From Rubrivivax sp. (GTDB lineage: Bacteria; Pseudomonadota; Gammaproteobacteria; Burkholderiales; Burkholderiaceae_C), in contig JAUYAJ010000111.1 in assembly GCA_030693565.1 (NCBI GenBank), positions 1 through 6,015 on the forward strand: DNA of 6,015 bases, written 5' to 3'. A program made the translations under genes and the position numbers. Under the pieces are notes generated by a model. That model had not been told where the DNA came from. It saw only the letters and a list, made by a program, of their open reading frames with translations, and made no database searches. The first letter of the stretch is position 1. Every line of letters starts with the position of its first letter. Below, in pieces: positions 5,486-6,015 of this stretch.

Positions 5486-6015
5486 ATGTACGAATTGGGC
5501 GTCGTCAAACGCAACATCCAGCGCGCTGACCGCGTGGCCGTGGACCGGCTGGCCGGCTTCGGTGTCGCCACCGTGCACGAGGCGATGGGACGGGTCGGGC
5601 TGATGAAGCCCGAGATGCGGCCGATCTACACCGGCGCGCGCCTGTGCGGCACGGCCATCACCGTGCTGCTGCAGCCGGGCGACAACTGGATGATGCATGT
5701 GGCGGCCGAGCAGATCCGCGAAGGCGACGTCGTCGTCGCCGCCTGCACCGCCGACAACACCGACGGCTTTTTTGGCGACCTGCTGGCGACCAGTTTTCGC
5801 GCCCGTGGCGCCGTCGGCCTGGTCATCGAAGGCGGTGTGCGTGACGTCAAGGACCTGACCGAGATGCTGTTCCCGGTGTTCTCGCGCGCGATCAGTGCCA
5901 AAGGCACGGTCAAGTCCACGCTGGGCTCGGTCAACATCCCGGTGGTCTGCGGCGGCGCGCTTGTGAACCCGGGCGACGTCGTGATCGCCGATGACGACGG
6001 CATCGTCATCGTGCC
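5486..6015 (+). CDS. ligK: 4-carboxy-4-hydroxy-2-oxoadipate aldolase / oxaloacetate decarboxylase (LigK/GalC/PmdF type), 3' end beyond window
   Basis: Class II, divalent-metal-dependent aldolase of the RraA-like HMG/CHA aldolase family. It cleaves 4-carboxy-4-hydroxy-2-oxoadipate to pyruvate and oxaloacetate, and family members also decarboxylate oxaloacetate. My translation gives 176 codons without a stop; full-length relatives are about 225-230 residues, so about a quarter is missing. The N-terminus MYELGVVKRNIQR is characteristic. The family signature D-X20-R-D is exact: D98, then R119-D120 in EGGVRD. The pyruvate/phosphate-binding loop is QPGDNWMMH (63-71). GDVVIADDDGIVIV near the cut end is the conserved strand-turn of RraA-like proteins. 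The C-terminal Glu contributed by the neighbouring subunit in the oligomer lies outside the window. Start at 5486 is set by AAAGGA upstream and by the 2-bp gap after ligJ. It is the last catabolic step before central metabolism. Confidence 0.95.
   Translation, partial: MYELGVVKRNIQRADRVAVDRLAGFGVATVHEAMGRVGLMKPEMRPIYTGARLCGTAITVLLQPGDNWMMHVAAEQIREGDVVVAACTADNTDGFFGDLLATSFRARGAVGLVIEGGVRDVKDLTEMLFPVFSRAISAKGTVKSTLGSVNIPVVCGGALVNPGDVVIADDDGIVIV

Noticed and set aside
5626..6009. 127-codon minus-strand frame at the right end
   Set aside because: It is antisense to ligK, which shows the exact D-X20-R-D signature.
1..6015. Mobile elements, CRISPR, tRNA/rRNA, toxin-antitoxin or defence genes
   Set aside because: I looked for transposase motifs, terminal repeats, regular repeat arrays and small RNA genes and saw none. 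The window reads as a native catabolic locus.

Overview
The window is GC-rich (roughly two-thirds G+C by eye), tightly packed chromosomal DNA with strong G/C preference at third codon positions. Codon use, gene content and protein style suggest a betaproteobacterium of the order Burkholderiales. This is inferred from the sequence and not from a database search. I see no RNA gene, insertion sequence, CRISPR array or phage signature.

Layout. Positions 1-3571 are on the minus strand. In transcription order they hold a LysR-type regulator (3571-2666), a small two-cluster [2Fe-2S] subunit (2555-2052) and a Tat-exported molybdopterin subunit of a xanthine dehydrogenase/isoquinoline 1-oxidoreductase-type molybdenum hydroxylase. 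The last gene runs off the left edge. A 161-bp divergent control region (3572-3732) follows. Positions 3733-6015 are on the plus strand. They hold a ModA-like substrate-binding-fold protein without a signal peptide, LigJ (4-oxalomesaconate hydratase) and LigK (4-carboxy-4-hydroxy-2-oxoadipate aldolase, cut by the right edge).

How it fits together. LigJ and LigK are the last two steps of the protocatechuate 4,5-cleavage (or gallate) meta-cleavage pathway. LigJ hydrates the 4-oxalomesaconate-derived intermediate to 4-carboxy-4-hydroxy-2-oxoadipate, and LigK splits that into pyruvate and oxaloacetate. The divergent LysR protein is the natural candidate regulator of this operon. The plus-strand genes overlap or nearly touch (ATGA overlap, then a 2-bp gap), so they are very probably one transcript, and the pathway genes probably continue to the right. 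The molybdenum hydroxylase may feed an aromatic compound into the pathway, but its substrate cannot be read from sequence.

The least explained part is the ModA-like protein. It has a solute-binding fold but starts directly in the folded domain with no export signal, and it is translationally coupled to ligJ. That suggests a cytosolic role in the pathway instead of transport.
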